A stretch of DNA of 22,606 nt from CALEUX01 sp964521525 (GTDB taxonomy: Bacteria > Bacteroidota > Bacteroidia > Bacteroidales > Marinilabiliaceae). Below the pieces are notes generated by a model. That model was not told the origin of the DNA and did not search any database. It saw only the letters and a program-made list of their open reading frames with translations. The stretch lies in contig CAZFTD010000042.1 of NCBI GenBank assembly GCA_964521525.1, positions 1 to 22,606 of the forward strand, read 5' to 3'. Below are positions 22,557 to 22,606 of the stretch, one piece after another. Within the stretch, counting starts at the first letter, position 1; each line of letters opens with the position of its first letter. A program made the position numbers and the translations under genes.

Positions 22557-22606
22557 TCGGGGTACCAGGATTCGAACCTGGGACCTCCTGCTCCCAAAGC
22601 AGGCGC
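22557..22606 (-). tRNA. tRNA-Pro(UGG), 3' part, cut by window end
   Basis: Read on the minus strand, the last 50 bases contain the anticodon arm CCTGC-TTTGGGA-GCAGG with anticodon TGG, a short variable region GAGGTC (in part), the T arm CCAGG-TTCGAAT-CCTGG, and the 3' acceptor strand TACCCCG with discriminator A. CCA is not encoded. The acceptor 5' strand and D arm lie beyond the window. UGG reads the four CCN proline codons by wobble. Confidence 0.93.

Noticed and set aside
20207..22606. Integrative element inserted at tRNA-Pro
   Set aside because: The AbiE module lies next to a tRNA, but no integrase is present and no copy of the tRNA 3' end was seen at the other side.
1..22606. CRISPR array
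   Set aside because: No regularly spaced direct repeats of 24-40 bases with unique spacers are present; the only tandem repeat block, after hemL, has short irregular units.

Overview
The window looks like a chromosomal piece of a Bacteroidota genome, probably Marinilabiliales/Bacteroidales-like. This is inferred from the protein families, the lack of clear Shine-Dalgarno sequences, TAnnTTTG-type boxes, and TTAG/CTAA-rich spacers. It is probably a draft or metagenome scaffold, because a run of exactly 100 N interrupts one gene. No phage, insertion sequence, rRNA or CRISPR array is visible.

Left part (1-7916, + strand): a sulfite reduction and siroheme block. It runs from the C-terminal end of cysJ through cysI and a broken DUF2061-like small membrane protein gene to a siroheme precursor pathway: sirC-type precorrin-2 dehydrogenase, short hemA, a hemC-cobA-hemD fusion, hemB and hemL. 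Together these cover nearly every step from glutamyl-tRNA to siroheme, the cofactor of CysI, and no gene of the later protoheme branch is present. Two members are unusual. HemA lacks the C-terminal dimerisation domain and the usual glycine-rich NADPH motif. The HemC part of the fusion ends before the domain that carries the dipyrromethane-cofactor cysteine.

Middle part: fmt, a secreted GH73/LysM glucosaminidase and cdd on the + strand. They meet a long minus-strand series head-on: MORN-repeat protein, xseA, a membrane histidine kinase and xseB; further right dnaK, rubrerythrin (cut by the N gap), a CvfB-like S1 protein, recA and bcp. The histidine kinase gene sits between the two exonuclease VII subunit genes. 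Several spacers carry related TTAG/CTAA-rich repeats. The one between hemL and fmt can fold into a long imperfect hairpin.

Right part (20207-22606): an AT-rich spacer leads to an AbiE-type toxin-antitoxin module. The antitoxin gene abiEi is intact and preceded by two near-identical 13-bp inverted repeats, the second covering the start codon. The toxin gene abiEii carries two single-base homopolymer frameshifts and an Asp-to-Glu change in its nucleotidyltransferase motif. A 43-codon unidentified minus-strand ORF with a nine-base C tract, a strong terminator hairpin and the 3' part of a tRNA-Pro(UGG) close the window.
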